A stretch of DNA of 64,000 nt from Maribacter algarum (ex Zhang et al. 2020) (GCF_005885635.1 NZ_VATY01000001.1:558001-622000); one strand, 5' to 3'. Positions 33,022 through 43,079 are shown, counted from the stretch's first letter. A program made the numbers and translations. Notes: generated from the letters alone by a model not told the origin.

Positions 33022-34896
33022 CTAGCCCTTCATCCAAGCTTCTCGAAGTTTTGTTTGGGCATCTGTCAGACCTTCAACAGGAGTTACTTTTTCAACCATC
33101 ACAACTGGAGTACCTGCAGTTCCTGTTAAGGTTAGTTCTTCATCCCCTCTTTTCACAATCATTGTAATTTTCTCTTCAGCAGGCCAAACAAAGCTCTGTT
33201 GAATAATGGGCCCGATACCTTCCATAGTAACCGGTGTACCGTTAATATTTTTTATAATATCACCACCTTGCGCTCCTAAATTAGTGAAAAAGCTACTCAA
33301 AGCAATCCCTTTGCGCACATATATGGCATTGTCATTTGATGGGTCGGCATCTATGAAAGGAACCTCTTGATCTAAGAAAAAACGACCGCAAGCCTGCTCA
33401 ACAGTCCCGGAAGCTAGACCCACTTTTGAGAAATAAGCATTATAATCTATCGGCGTATCTCCCAAAACATGGGTATCAAAGAAAGTGCGTATTTCAGGAT
33501 ACGTCATCGCGACAATCTCATCAATAAGTTTTTCATCTTCAAAGGGCGTCATATCCCCATATTTCTTAGAAAGCTCTTTCATCAACCATAGCACACCTTT
33601 TTCTCCATTACTTAATTCTCTAAGCGAGATATCCAAGGCCATATTAATCAAAGCCCCTTTTTCATATACATTCGCATATTCGTCTTTAAACGGTTCTTCT
33701 AAAACATTTTTACTCATTTCGGTAAAAGACATAGCATCATTATATCCTTTGGCATTGCTGATTTTACCCATAATACGCTTATAGAATTCTGCATCATCAA
33801 TCAAGCCCTGTTGAATTTGAAAAAGATTAGCAAAGTATTCAGTAGTGCCTTCATACATCCAAAGGTGCTGCGACATTTTTGGGTTATTGAAATCGAAATA
33901 TTGAACCTCTTTGGAATGTACATTTAAAGGAGTCACAATATGAAAAAATTCATGTGAAACTACATCGACCATCGCCTGTTCCAATCGTTCTTTTTGCATC
34001 ACTTCCGGAAGCACCACAACCGTTGATGTATGGTGTTCCAAAGCACCAAAGCCATTAGCATCCGTTTTGCCCATTTGAGATAAATACAAAAGGATAGAAT
34101 ATTGTTTCGTACCATCTATGTCGCCTAAAAAGGCCTTTTGAGCTCCCATCATCTTTTCCATACGATCTTTCAAACTTGCAGCCGTGTAAGACCCATTTGG
34201 CGAATACACACTCAATGTAACCGAAATGTCATTGATTTGAAAAGTTTCGCTATTTGGCTTAGAATACATTATTGGGTTGTCAATAACCTCAAAATAGCGT
34301 CCAGCAGAAAAAACATCTTTTGTGCTAACTGCATCTTCCATCATTTTTTTGGGTAAGGATGTTGTAGCAGACAATCCCGCTGGCTTATCAATATGAATTG
34401 TATATGGAATCTCCTTTAAATCCTTAAAATAACCTACAAATCCATGTAGATTTAGAACAAAATTTTCACCCGCTAAAATGTTGGTTCCTGAGGGGGAGAA
34501 AACAGCTTCTTCTTGCTCCCCTTCACTATCGTAGGTATCATTGACCCAATAGCTAATTTTATCCAAGCTTTTTCCACTGGAGATATTCCAAGTATTGTCG
34601 TCTGATTTTGAAACCGAAAGCTCCTTTCCGTCGTAATCAAAGGCCTTAAAACCTTCAATATACTTTCCGTAGTTGTCTGTACTATAAGTGCCAGGAACGG
34701 TTTTCGGAATATAAAAAGAAACCATCTCAGAAGTAAAAGCTCCGGGGTTGACTTTTACCATTACTTTATCATCAGTAACATTTACCAAATCAATATCCAC
34801 TAGCATGGGAGACTTATCTGCAGTAATCAAAGCTTTGGTCGATCCGCAGCCGTAAAGGACTACTCCCATTAACAATACAATAGCTATTTTCTTCAT
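33022..34896 (-). CDS. M61-family metallopeptidase lipoprotein with PDZ domain
   Basis: A 624-residue exported enzyme. The signal peptide ends in the lipobox LYGCGS, so it is lipid-anchored. The N-terminal domain (about 25-190) is beta-rich, the catalytic domain carries HEFFH near residue 317 followed by the downstream Glu of YEGTTEYFA, and a PDZ domain lies at about 510-600 (GAQGGDIIKNINGTPV). These are the marks of the M61 glycyl aminopeptidase family. Peptides rich in Gly/Ala are usual substrates in characterised members. It is probably monocistronic and closes the accessory block before pyrH. Confidence 0.9.
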   Translation of the reverse strand: MKKIAIVLLMGVVLYGCGSTKALITADKSPMLVDIDLVNVTDDKVMVKVNPGAFTSEMVSFYIPKTVPGTYSTDNYGKYIEGFKAFDYDGKELSVSKSDDNTWNISSGKSLDKISYWVNDTYDSEGEQEEAVFSPSGTNILAGENFVLNLHGFVGYFKDLKEIPYTIHIDKPAGLSATTSLPKKMMEDAVSTKDVFSAGRYFEVIDNPIMYSKPNSETFQINDISVTLSVYSPNGSYTAASLKDRMEKMMGAQKAFLGDIDGTKQYSILLYLSQMGKTDANGFGALEHHTSTVVVLPEVMQKERLEQAMVDVVSHEFFHIVTPLNVHSKEVQYFDFNNPKMSQHLWMYEGTTEYFANLFQIQQGLIDDAEFYKRIMGKISNAKGYNDAMSFTEMSKNVLEEPFKDEYANVYEKGALINMALDISLRELSNGEKGVLWLMKELSKKYGDMTPFEDEKLIDEIVAMTYPEIRTFFDTHVLGDTPIDYNAYFSKVGLASGTVEQACGRFFLDQEVPFIDADPSNDNAIYVRKGIALSSFFTNLGAQGGDIIKNINGTPVTMEGIGPIIQQSFVWPAEEKITMIVKRGDEELTLTGTAGTPVVMVEKVTPVEGLTDAQTKLREAWMKG

Positions 34897-35043
34897 TTTT
34901 ATATTTTTTCAATGGATGAAAAGCACCCATTTTTAAATTTCTTTGCAAGAATATAAAAAAGAACACTCTCAATTGATACTATTAGGAAAAAATTAAGGGG
35001 ATTGACCTCTGCATATCAAAGCTAATTTCATAATATTTTTGAT

Positions 35044-35051
35044 TATTTTTG
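35044..35051 (+). promoter_or_regulatory. candidate -7 element before pyrH
   Basis: TATTTTTG fits TAnnTTTG and lies 19 bases upstream of the pyrH start. No -33 TTTG at the right distance was found. Confidence 0.4.
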
Positions 35052-35070
35052 TTCGAACTAAATCGAAATA

Positions 35071-35778
35071 ATGCAATACAAAAGAATTCTTTTGAAGTTG
35101 AGTGGCGAAGCGCTCATGGGTGAAAAACAATATGGAATCGACCCAAAACGAATTGCCGAATATGCTGAGGAAATTAAGGAAGTCGTTGAAAAGGGAATTC
35201 AGGTAGCTATTGTTATTGGTGGTGGAAATATCTTTAGAGGACTAGCTGGAGCGGCAACGGGAATGGATCGGGTTCAAGGTGACCACATGGGTATGCTAGC
35301 AACCGTAATCAATGCTCTTGCTTTACAGAGCGCTTTAGAGAATGTAGATGTTCAAACTAGAGTTCAATCAGCAATTAAAATTAATGAAGTTGCCGAACCA
35401 TTTATAAGAAGGCGTGCCATGCGTCACCTAGAAAAAGGGCGCGTTGTTATTTTTGGCGGCGGAACTGGAAATCCGTACTTTACAACAGACTCGGCCGCGG
35501 TTTTAAGAGCTATTGAAGTTGAAGCTGATGTGATTTTAAAGGGTACTCGTGTAGATGGCATTTACACTTCCGACCCTGAAAAGGATGTAAACGCAACGAA
35601 GTTCGACACGATTTCTTTTGCTGACGTTCTTTTAAAAGGATTAAAAGTGATGGACACCACTGCCTTTACATTAAGCCAAGAAAACGAACTTCCGATTGTT
35701 GTTTTTGATATGAATACCAGAGGAAATTTATTGAAAATAGTCGATGGACAAAATATCGGAACAGTTGTAAACGTATAA
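35071..35778 (+). CDS. pyrH: UMP kinase
   Basis: A complete 235-residue bacterial UMP kinase, which makes UDP from UMP and ATP for pyrimidine nucleotide synthesis. Visible are KLSGEALMG at the start, [10 protein letters not shown] (phosphate binding), [13 protein letters not shown], the [12 protein letters not shown] motif and the [11 protein letters not shown] lid. It forms a hexamer controlled by UTP and GTP in characterised bacteria. It precedes frr, the common pairing, with 62 bases between holding a small hairpin. Confidence 0.98.
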   Translation: MQYKRILLKLSGEALMGEKQYGIDPKRIAEYAEEIKEVVEKGIQVAIVIGGGNIFRGLAGAATGMDRVQGDHMGMLATVINALALQSALENVDVQTRVQSAIKINEVAEPFIRRRAMRHLEKGRVVIFGGGTGNPYFTTDSAAVLRAIEVEADVILKGTRVDGIYTSDPEKDVNATKFDTISFADVLLKGLKVMDTTAFTLSQENELPIVVFDMNTRGNLLKIVDGQNIGTVVNV

Positions 35779-35784
35779 ACTGTC

Positions 35785-35804
35785 TGCCAACAGATAAGTT
35801 GGCA
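35785..35804 (+). repeat. hairpin between pyrH and frr
   Basis: TGCCAAC (35785-35791) and GTTGGCA (35798-35804) make a perfect 7-bp stem with a 6-base loop. No T-run follows, so it is more likely a processing or attenuating element than a terminator. Confidence 0.5.
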
Positions 35805-35840
35805 CAATTACTGTTAGATTACTACTAAACTTTTAAGAAA

Positions 35841-36398
35841 ATGAACGAAGAAATCACTTTTATTCTCGATGCTGCGAAAGAAAGCATGGACGGTGCAATC
35901 GCCCACTTGGAAAAAGAGTTTATGAAAATTCGTGCCGGTAAAGCTAATCCTTCAATGCTGTCAAATGTTAAGGTTGATTACTATGGCTCTCAAACTCCTT
36001 TATCTCAGGTTGCCAATGTGAATACTCCAGATGCACGTACAATTTCCGTTCAGCCCTGGGAAAAGAATATGCTTCAAGAAATTGAAAAAGCAATCATGAA
36101 CGCCAACTTAGGTTTCAACCCTATGAATAATGGTGATATGGTCATTATTAATGTACCGCCATTGACCGAAGAGCGAAGACGTGATTTGGTAAAACAAGCG
36201 AAGGCAGAAGCCGAAGATGCAAAGGTAAGTGTGCGTAGTGCACGACAAGATGCTAACAAAGAAATCAAAGGTTTAGATGATGCCTCAGATGATTTGAAGA
36301 AAAATGCTGAAACTGATGTTCAAGAACTTACGGATAGTTATACCAAAAAAATTGATGCGTTTTTAGATAATAAAGAAGTTGAGATTATGAAAGTCTAG
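35841..36398 (+). CDS. frr: ribosome recycling factor
   Basis: A complete 185-residue RRF, which splits post-termination ribosomes together with EF-G. The two-domain form is clear: long helices with KIRAGKANPSMLSNVKVDYYG near residue 31, the VQPWEK turn and the basic ERRRDLVKQAKAEAEDAKVSVR helix. It follows pyrH on the same strand and is closed by a terminator. Confidence 0.98.
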   Translation: MNEEITFILDAAKESMDGAIAHLEKEFMKIRAGKANPSMLSNVKVDYYGSQTPLSQVANVNTPDARTISVQPWEKNMLQEIEKAIMNANLGFNPMNNGDMVIINVPPLTEERRRDLVKQAKAEAEDAKVSVRSARQDANKEIKGLDDASDDLKKNAETDVQELTDSYTKKIDAFLDNKEVEIMKV

Positions 36399-36420
36399 TC
36401 TTGCAAGAACATAAATTATT

Positions 36421-36447
36421 AAAAGCGACTATAGTGGTCGCTTTTTT
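36421..36447 (+). terminator. terminator after frr
   Basis: AAAAGCGACTA and TGGTCGCTTTTTT form a stem of about 11 bp with one wobble pair and a 3-base loop, followed by a T-run. Confidence 0.85.
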
Positions 36448-36507
36448 ATTTGACGAATACTGGTTCATTTCAACCTGGCAATTTTAGGAACACAAGGCTT
36501 CATTTTC

Positions 36508-36515
36508 TACCTTTG
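36508..36515 (+). promoter_or_regulatory. candidate -7 element before the RND gene
   Basis: TACCTTTG fits TAnnTTTG, 18 bases upstream of the ATG at 36533. A TTTTAG lies near the -33 place but is a poor match. Confidence 0.4.
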
Positions 36516-36532
36516 CCAGCGACAAAATTAGC

Positions 36533-38935
36533 ATGGCTAAAAAATTACCACAAAGCTTTTGGGCAAAAACGGCAAGAATTATTCTTCGCAATAGAGTATT
36601 GATTTTACTTCTTGTTGCTGCTTTTACCGTGTTCTTGGCCATGCAGTGGAAAAACATGCGTTTTTCTAGTTCTCAAGCAAACCTATTGCCGGACGACCAT
36701 CCGGTAAATTTGGAGTATAAGGACTTTTTGAACCAATTTGGCGAAGAAGGTAATGCAGTTGTTTTTGCCATAAGGGACAGTGCTTTATATTCACCAGAAA
36801 ACTTCAACCGCTGGAACAGACTGAGCAAGCAACTTGATGCTTTTCCTGAGGTTGACTTTGTACTTTCTACAGATAATCTTCAAGAACTCATTAAGGACAA
36901 AGACAAGCAAGAGTTCGTCATGCGTCCCTTAATCGAAAAAAGTCCAGAAACACAATCTGAAGTTGATAGTATTAAACAGCATTTATTTAATGACTTACCA
37001 TTTTATGAAAGTCTACTTTTCAACAAAAAGAGCGGTACGCTTCGTACGGTAATGTATCTAGACAAAGACATTGTCAATACTTCTGTTAGAAAGGACTTTA
37101 TTTTACAAGACCTGACAAATTTAGTAGAAGACTTCGAAGAAGAAACCCAACTCGATGTTCGTATTTCAGGTATGCCCTATATACGCACAATGAATTCCCA
37201 AAACATCATTGATGAAATTGGGAAGTTTATTTTAGCCGCCCTAGGAGTTACCTCCCTTCTATTTTTCTTTTTCTTCAGAAGCGTACGTGCGACTTTCATT
37301 TCGATGGGGGTTGTGATTATTGGAGTAATGTGGGCCTTTGGTATTCTAGGATTACTACAATACGAGATTACGGTTTTGACGGCTCTGATACCGCCATTGA
37401 TTATCGTTATCGGAATTCCTAATTGTATTTTCTTGATCAATAAATACCAGCAAGAAATTAAAAAGCATGGTAATCAGGCACTTTCATTACAACGCGTTAT
37501 TTCTAAAATCGGAAATGCGACCTTGATGACCAACGTCACTACTGCTTCAGGTTTTGCTACTTTTATTGTAACCGATAGTAAGTTGCTGAAAGAATTCGGT
37601 ATTGTTGCATCTATTAATATTATTGGTATTTTCATTTTATCGCTACTGATAATTCCAATCGTTTATAGCTTTTTACATCCTCCTAGAACTAAGCATTTAA
37701 AGCATTTAAATAAGAAATGGGTTGATGCCTTTGTAAATTGGACCGTACGCGTGGTTAAGGAACAGAGAATTGCTATTTACGCTACTTCAATCATCTTACT
37801 TATAGCAAGTATAATTGGAATCTATCAAATTGATATTTCAGGAAGCCCCATTGAGGACATGCCTAAAAGCGAGCAGTTCTTTAAAGATATCCGATTTTTT
37901 GAGGAAGAGTTCGATGGTATTATGCCAGTTGAAATTGTTGTTGATACCAAACGTCCCAAAGGAGTTCTAAAGCCTGCAACACTCAAACGAATGGACCAAT
38001 TGGGACAAGTTATTGAGGAAATTCCAGAATTGTCGAAACCCGTTTCAGTAGTCAATCTAATTAAGTATTCGAAGCAGGCATTTTATAATGGAATTCCGAA
38101 GTACTACCAACTACCAACTTCTCAAGAGAATACTTTCATTATGGATGTCGCCCGTAAATCATCAGATGATGGCGACCTCTTAAAAAGCTTTGTAGATAGT
38201 ACGGGTCAAAATGCGCGAATCACAACTTTTATGAAAGATGTGACCACAGAACGCATGGAGGAAATTGAACGTCGTTTACAAGAAAATGCGGACAAGCTTT
38301 TCCCAAGCGAACGCTATAATGTTTATATGACCGGTAGTGCATTGCTCTTTCTGAAAGGCACCAAATATTTGGTAAAAAATCTGATTCTTTCTTTAGCATT
38401 GGCCATACTATTGATTGCCTTGTTCATGGCATATCTCTTTCGTTCGTTTCGAATGATTATCATTTCACTTATTCCAAACTTACTGCCTTTAGTTGTTACG
38501 GCAGGAGTTATGGGGTTTGTCGGAGTACCTATCAAACCATCGACTATTTTAGTCTTTAGTATCGCTTTTGGTATCTCTGTTGATGATACCATTCACTTTC
38601 TTGCCAAGTACAGGCAAGAACTAATGGCCAATAAATGGAAAATTAAGGTATCCGTTTATGCTGCTTTAAAGGAAACTGGTGTAAGTATGTTCTATACATC
38701 GATTGTCTTGTTCTTCGGATTTTCGGTTTTTGTCATTTCCAATTTTGGCGGAACTGTGGCCTTAGGAGCATTGGTTTCTGCAACCTTACTCTTTGCAATG
38801 TTAGCGAATCTAGTTTTATTGCCTTCCCTTCTATTATCGCTAGAAAAGAGCATCGCTAATAAGGCAACGCTTAAAAAACCGCAGATTGATATTCTGCCTA
38901 AGGATGAATTGAATTCATCGAAAAACGAGGAATAG
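36533..38935 (+). CDS. RND-superfamily (MMPL-like) exporter
   Basis: An 800-residue inner-membrane protein with the internal two-fold of RND transporters: one transmembrane helix at about 18-36, a periplasmic domain (about 40-220), five or six helices (about 225-385), a sixth-seventh helix near 415-435, a second periplasmic domain (about 440-615), and the last helices to about 775. Typical SSD/MMPL features are PPLIIVIGIPNCIFLINKY with its charged partner and FSIAFGISVDDTIHFLAKY. These carry lipids or hydrophobic compounds outward; hopanoid or lipid transport has been shown for some relatives. No adaptor or outer-membrane channel lies beside it. Confidence 0.85.
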   Translation: MAKKLPQSFWAKTARIILRNRVLILLLVAAFTVFLAMQWKNMRFSSSQANLLPDDHPVNLEYKDFLNQFGEEGNAVVFAIRDSALYSPENFNRWNRLSKQLDAFPEVDFVLSTDNLQELIKDKDKQEFVMRPLIEKSPETQSEVDSIKQHLFNDLPFYESLLFNKKSGTLRTVMYLDKDIVNTSVRKDFILQDLTNLVEDFEEETQLDVRISGMPYIRTMNSQNIIDEIGKFILAALGVTSLLFFFFFRSVRATFISMGVVIIGVMWAFGILGLLQYEITVLTALIPPLIIVIGIPNCIFLINKYQQEIKKHGNQALSLQRVISKIGNATLMTNVTTASGFATFIVTDSKLLKEFGIVASINIIGIFILSLLIIPIVYSFLHPPRTKHLKHLNKKWVDAFVNWTVRVVKEQRIAIYATSIILLIASIIGIYQIDISGSPIEDMPKSEQFFKDIRFFEEEFDGIMPVEIVVDTKRPKGVLKPATLKRMDQLGQVIEEIPELSKPVSVVNLIKYSKQAFYNGIPKYYQLPTSQENTFIMDVARKSSDDGDLLKSFVDSTGQNARITTFMKDVTTERMEEIERRLQENADKLFPSERYNVYMTGSALLFLKGTKYLVKNLILSLALAILLIALFMAYLFRSFRMIIISLIPNLLPLVVTAGVMGFVGVPIKPSTILVFSIAFGISVDDTIHFLAKYRQELMANKWKIKVSVYAALKETGVSMFYTSIVLFFGFSVFVISNFGGTVALGALVSATLLFAMLANLVLLPSLLLSLEKSIANKATLKKPQIDILPKDELNSSKNEE

Positions 38936-38981
38936 CCCCAATTTTAAACCTTTTCTAAACCATTCTTTTTTCTCAAAAGGC

Positions 38982-38989
38982 TATCTTTG
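38982..38989 (+). promoter_or_regulatory. candidate -7 element before asnS
   Basis: TATCTTTG fits TAnnTTTG, 17 bases upstream of the asnS ATG. The -33 element is not clear. Confidence 0.45.
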
Positions 38990-39006
38990 ATTTTTAAATT
39001 TTTAGC

Positions 39007-40440
39007 ATGTCAGTACCAAGTGTAAAAGAACTCCTATCTACCAATCCTGCTTCGCAAGAAGTTGTTATCGACGGATGGGTAAAAACCTTTAGAAGCAATC
39101 GTTTTATTGCGCTAAATGATGGCTCGACTATTCACAACATTCAATGTGTAGTTGATTTTGAAAATTATGATGAGCAATTATTAAAAAAAATCAATACCGG
39201 TTCGGCCTTAAAGGTTACCGGGGCCTTAGTTGAAAGCCAAGGTAGAGGTCAAAACGTTGAAATTCAAGTTTCCGAAATTTTCGTTCACGGCGATGCTGAC
39301 CCAGAAGTATATCCAATTCAACCGAAGAAACATTCAATGGAATTTCTCCGTGAACAGGCGCATTTACGTGTTCGAACGAATACATTTTCGGCGGTGATGC
39401 GGGTGCGCTCGGCATTATCTTTCGCCATTCATCAGTACTTTCAGCAAAACGGTTTTTACTATTTCCATGCCCCTATTGTTACGGGTTCCGATGCGGAGGG
39501 AGCAGGTGAAATGTTTCGAGTGACCACTTTGGATGCAAAAAGGCCACCTACAACTGAAGACGGTGAAGTTAATTTTAAAGAGGATTTTTTCGGAAAGGAA
39601 ACAAACTTGACCGTTTCAGGACAATTAGAAGCTGAGGCATATGCCATGGGCTTGGGTAAGGTGTATACCTTTGGCCCAACCTTTCGCGCAGAAAACTCCA
39701 ATACATCAAGACATCTTGCTGAGTTTTGGATGATTGAACCGGAAATGGCCTTCTATGACTTAGATGACAACATGGATTTGGCAGAAGATTTTATTAAAAG
39801 CGTAATTAAGTACGTTTTAGAAAATTGCCAAGATGATTTGGCTTTTTTAGAAAAACGCCTGCTAGATGAAGAAAAAACAAAGCCACAAGCCGAGAGAAGC
39901 TATATGGCTTTGATAGAAAAACTGAAGTTTGTTTCCGAGAATACGTTCAAACGTGTTACCTATACGGAGGCGATTCAAATACTTCGGAACAGCAAACCTA
40001 ACAAAAAGAAGAAATTCCAATTCCCGATTGATGAATGGGGTGCGGATTTACAGAGTGAACATGAGCGTTTCTTGGTGGAGAAACATTTCAAATGTCCAGT
40101 GATTTTATTTGACTATCCAGCAAAAATCAAATCCTTTTATATGCGTCTAAATGAGGATGGTAAGACGGTCGGGGCTATGGATATTCTTTTTCCAGGTATT
40201 GGGGAAATCGTAGGTGGGTCTCAGCGTGAGGAGCGCTTAGATGTTTTAAAAGAAAAAATGGCTGCATTGAATATTCCTGAAGAAGAATTATGGTGGTATT
40301 TAGATCTTCGAAAATTCGGAACAGCAATTCATAGTGGTTTTGGTCTTGGTTTCGAACGTTTGGTACTTTTTGCTACAGGTATGGGGAATATTCGCGATGT
40401 AATTCCCTTTCCTAGAACACCACAAAATGCCGAATTTTAA
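39007..40440 (+). CDS. asnS: asparaginyl-tRNA synthetase
   Basis: A complete 477-residue class II synthetase that charges tRNA-Asn. The N-terminal OB-fold (about 15-105) recognises the anticodon; motif 2 lies around TFRAENSNTSRHLAEFWMIEPE and motif 3 is GFGLGFERLVLFATG near the C-terminus. The insertion between motifs 2 and 3 (about 270-340) is normal for bacterial AsnRS. It is followed 74 bases later by rpoN, an arrangement I associate with flavobacteria. Confidence 0.98.
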   Translation: MSVPSVKELLSTNPASQEVVIDGWVKTFRSNRFIALNDGSTIHNIQCVVDFENYDEQLLKKINTGSALKVTGALVESQGRGQNVEIQVSEIFVHGDADPEVYPIQPKKHSMEFLREQAHLRVRTNTFSAVMRVRSALSFAIHQYFQQNGFYYFHAPIVTGSDAEGAGEMFRVTTLDAKRPPTTEDGEVNFKEDFFGKETNLTVSGQLEAEAYAMGLGKVYTFGPTFRAENSNTSRHLAEFWMIEPEMAFYDLDDNMDLAEDFIKSVIKYVLENCQDDLAFLEKRLLDEEKTKPQAERSYMALIEKLKFVSENTFKRVTYTEAIQILRNSKPNKKKKFQFPIDEWGADLQSEHERFLVEKHFKCPVILFDYPAKIKSFYMRLNEDGKTVGAMDILFPGIGEIVGGSQREERLDVLKEKMAALNIPEEELWWYLDLRKFGTAIHSGFGLGFERLVLFATGMGNIRDVIPFPRTPQNAEF

Positions 40441-40514
40441 ACGATTATCTACGCTTTGAATAAAATAAAATGCTGTTTTTTTCATTAACTTTAGAAAGGT
40501 AGAAGTATACCCGA

Positions 40515-41972
40515 ATGCTAAAACAATATTTACAGTTCAAATTATCTCAAAAACTATCTCCTCAGCAAATACAGTTGATGAAGTTGATACAATTGCCTAC
40601 ACAAGCATTTGAGCAACGTTTGAAGCAGGAATTGGAGGAAAATCCAGCCTTGGAGACAGGCAAGGAGGAAGCGGAAAGTTTAAATGATGAGTTTGAAGAC
40701 AACTATGAAGGGGAAGATGGTACTGAAGATATCAATACTGAAGACATCAATATTGATGACTACTTGAGTGATGATGAGATACCTGATTACCGAACTAAAG
40801 CAAATAATTATAGCGCCGACGACGACGAGAAAAGTGTTCCATATGCTGCTGGAATCTCATTCAACCAATATTTATTAAGACAACTAAACACTTCCTATTT
40901 AAACGAAGAAGAATGGAGTATTGCCGAATTCTTAGTAGGCAGTGTTGATGAAAGTGGGTATATCAGAAGACCAATCAGTGACATTTTAGATGATTTGGCC
41001 TTTACCCAAAATATCTATACCGAGGAAAAGACGATTGAAAAGGTCCTTGAACTTGTTCAAGAGTTAGACCCACCAGGTGTTGCGGCTCGTTCTTTAGAAG
41101 AGTGTTTAATTATTCAACTAAAACGAAAAGAGGTCACCCCAAGTGTTGAATTAGCAACTGCCATCTTAGAAAAATCCTTTGAACAGTTTACCAAGAAGCA
41201 TTACAAAAAACTGATTCAGAAACATAATATTTCTGAAGAAGAACTGCGGGAGGCTATATCGGAAATCGAAAAGTTGAACCCAAAACCTGGAGGTTCGTAT
41301 TCAGGGAACAACCGTATGATAGAGCATGTTGTTCCTGATTTCACCATCAAAATAGCTGAAGGAGAACTTGAGCTTACCTTAAACGGTCGCAATGCCCCAG
41401 AACTTCATGTTTCTAGAGAGTATAACAATATGCTCAAAGGCTATAAGGATTCTAAAAATAAGTCTAAATCACAAAAAGATACAGTGATGTTCATCAAGCA
41501 AAAGCTTGATGCCGCCAAGTGGTTTATTGATGCCATTCGACAAAGACAACAGACCTTGTTTATTACCATGAATGCTATCATGCAATATCAGAAAGAGTAT
41601 TTCTTGACGGGAGATGAACGAAACCTTCGCCCAATGATTCTGAAAGATATTGCGGACAAAATTGATATGGACGTTTCAACCGTTTCACGTGTTGCCAATA
41701 GCAAATACGTAGACACCCCATATGGAACAAAATTGATAAAGGAATACTTTTCAGAGTCAATGAAAAATGACCAAGGAGAGGATGTTTCCACCAAGGAGAT
41801 TAAAAAAATCTTAGAAAATGTAATTCGAGAGGAGTCAAAGAAAAAACCTCTTACCGATGATAAACTAGCTGCAATCCTTAAAGAAAAAGGATATCCCATA
41901 GCCCGTCGAACCGTTGCCAAGTATAGAGAACAACTTGATATTCCCGTGGCACGATTGAGAAAGCAGATATAA
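40515..41972 (+). CDS. rpoN: RNA polymerase sigma-54 factor
   Basis: A 485-residue sigma-54 with all three regions. Region I (1-50) has the Gln-rich KLSPQQIQLMKLIQLP helix, region II is an acidic linker (about 55-120), and region III has the core-binding part, the helix-turn-helix (LKDIADKIDMDVSTVSRVANSKY) and the RpoN box ARRTVAKYREQL near 465-476 that reads the -24 element. It needs an enhancer-binding ATPase; none is seen in this window. Its stop shares one base with the ATG of the next gene. Confidence 0.97.
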   Translation: MLKQYLQFKLSQKLSPQQIQLMKLIQLPTQAFEQRLKQELEENPALETGKEEAESLNDEFEDNYEGEDGTEDINTEDINIDDYLSDDEIPDYRTKANNYSADDDEKSVPYAAGISFNQYLLRQLNTSYLNEEEWSIAEFLVGSVDESGYIRRPISDILDDLAFTQNIYTEEKTIEKVLELVQELDPPGVAARSLEECLIIQLKRKEVTPSVELATAILEKSFEQFTKKHYKKLIQKHNISEEELREAISEIEKLNPKPGGSYSGNNRMIEHVVPDFTIKIAEGELELTLNGRNAPELHVSREYNNMLKGYKDSKNKSKSQKDTVMFIKQKLDAAKWFIDAIRQRQQTLFITMNAIMQYQKEYFLTGDERNLRPMILKDIADKIDMDVSTVSRVANSKYVDTPYGTKLIKEYFSESMKNDQGEDVSTKEIKKILENVIREESKKKPLTDDKLAAILKEKGYPIARRTVAKYREQLDIPVARLRKQI

Positions 41973-42577
41973 TGAAGCTGTTTTTAAAAGCAATCACCTA
42001 TTTATTTCATCCCCTTTTTATACCCATGGCGGGTACTTTGGCTTATTTTATTATTACCCCAAGGTTTACGCCAACAGAATTTCAGAGCGGAAACATCTTG
42101 CCCATCTTTATCTTAACGGTAATTATACCTATCATCTCTTTTTTGATCCTTAAAAATGTGGGAGTGATAGTGGCTGTTTTTAAGCCCGATATTTCAGAAC
42201 GAAAGTATTTGCTTTATATCGGCATCTCCTTACTCTTAATGGTAGTTTATAAAGTAATTCCGAACAATTATGCTGCAGAACTACATTTTTATTTTATGGG
42301 ACTTATAGGAGCTACTTTCGGCTCGATAGTATTGCTCTTTTTTAATTTCAAAAGCAGTATTCATCTAATGGGCATGGGTAGCTTATTTATGTACCTCGTA
42401 TGTCTAAGTGTTCATTTTGAAATCAATATTACAATCGCGCTTAGCCTAGTTATTTTGGCAACAGGACTAGTGGCCACATCTCGTCTTTATTTACAATCGA
42501 ATGGAAGAGCAGTTCTACTTGTAGGTTTCTTGCTAGGCGCTATTTCCCAATTATTGACGGTTAAATTTTGGCTGTAG
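41972..42577 (+). CDS. polytopic membrane protein, unknown function
   Basis: A 201-residue protein with about six transmembrane helices covering most of its length. It is often labelled a PAP2-like phosphatase in databases of related species, but the KxxxxxxRP, PSGH and SRxxxxxHxxxD motifs are not present; only SSIHLMGMGSLFMYL and SRLYLQSN recall that fold. Its start overlaps the rpoN stop (TAATG), so it is co-translated with sigma-54. Function unknown. Confidence 0.7.
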   Translation: MKLFLKAITYLFHPLFIPMAGTLAYFIITPRFTPTEFQSGNILPIFILTVIIPIISFLILKNVGVIVAVFKPDISERKYLLYIGISLLLMVVYKVIPNNYAAELHFYFMGLIGATFGSIVLLFFNFKSSIHLMGMGSLFMYLVCLSVHFEINITIALSLVILATGLVATSRLYLQSNGRAVLLVGFLLGAISQLLTVKFWL

Positions 42578-42584
42578 TAAACTA

Positions 42585-43067
42585 CTATTCAAGATTCTTA
42601 TAAGTATCCCCTTCATAGGTTGTATAATTAATTTTCAAAGCGTTGATTTTACGGAGTTCTTCTTTAACATCATCAATCAATCCCATAGAAGCTTTCTTAT
42701 CCACTTTCAAAGAAATCGTAATAAACCCTCTAATATACTCAGGTCTTTCGTTAATCGCCTCCAGAACTTTGGACCCAAGGTCTGCTAGGTTTACAAATCT
42801 ATCGTCCATTTGTATTTTTAACTGATTACCTTGGCTTTCTTCAAATTTCTTAACCGGTTTGCCAATATAAATTGTAATTATTCGATTCTTCTTTTCAAGC
42901 TTTTTGATTTCCGTCGCATTAGGAAGTTCATTCACAACTTTCAATGTATCGTCTTTCATTACGGTTACCGTCATAAAGAAAAACAACAGCATAAAAACGA
43001 TATCTGGTAAAGATGCTGTAGATACTTCTGGAGTGTGCGTGCTTTTTTTTAACTTAAATTTTGACAT
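42585..43067 (-). CDS. exbD: ExbD/TolR-family protein (short type, copy 2)
   Basis: A 160-residue inner-membrane protein with a short cytoplasmic start, one transmembrane helix (about 21-40) and a periplasmic domain. The essential membrane aspartate is Asp22 in ASLPDIVFMLLFFFMTVTVM. ExbD works with ExbB to use the proton gradient to drive TonB. It is strongly similar to the gene at 44647-45129. It lies 12 bases after a long-type ExbD gene and ends the operon, convergent with the gene after rpoN. Confidence 0.9.
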   Translation of the reverse strand: MSKFKLKKSTHTPEVSTASLPDIVFMLLFFFMTVTVMKDDTLKVVNELPNATEIKKLEKKNRIITIYIGKPVKKFEESQGNQLKIQMDDRFVNLADLGSKVLEAINERPEYIRGFITISLKVDKKASMGLIDDVKEELRKINALKINYTTYEGDTYKNLE

Positions 43068-43079
43068 GGTTTTATATTT

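Noticed and set aside
35797-35812. TTGGCAC sequence before frr as a sigma-54 promoter
   Set aside because: The -12 place reads GT instead of GC, and the TTGGCA is one arm of a perfect hairpin.
41972-42577. PAP2 phosphatase call for the gene after rpoN
   Set aside because: The three catalytic motifs of PAP2 enzymes are not present; only the hydrophobic profile is similar.
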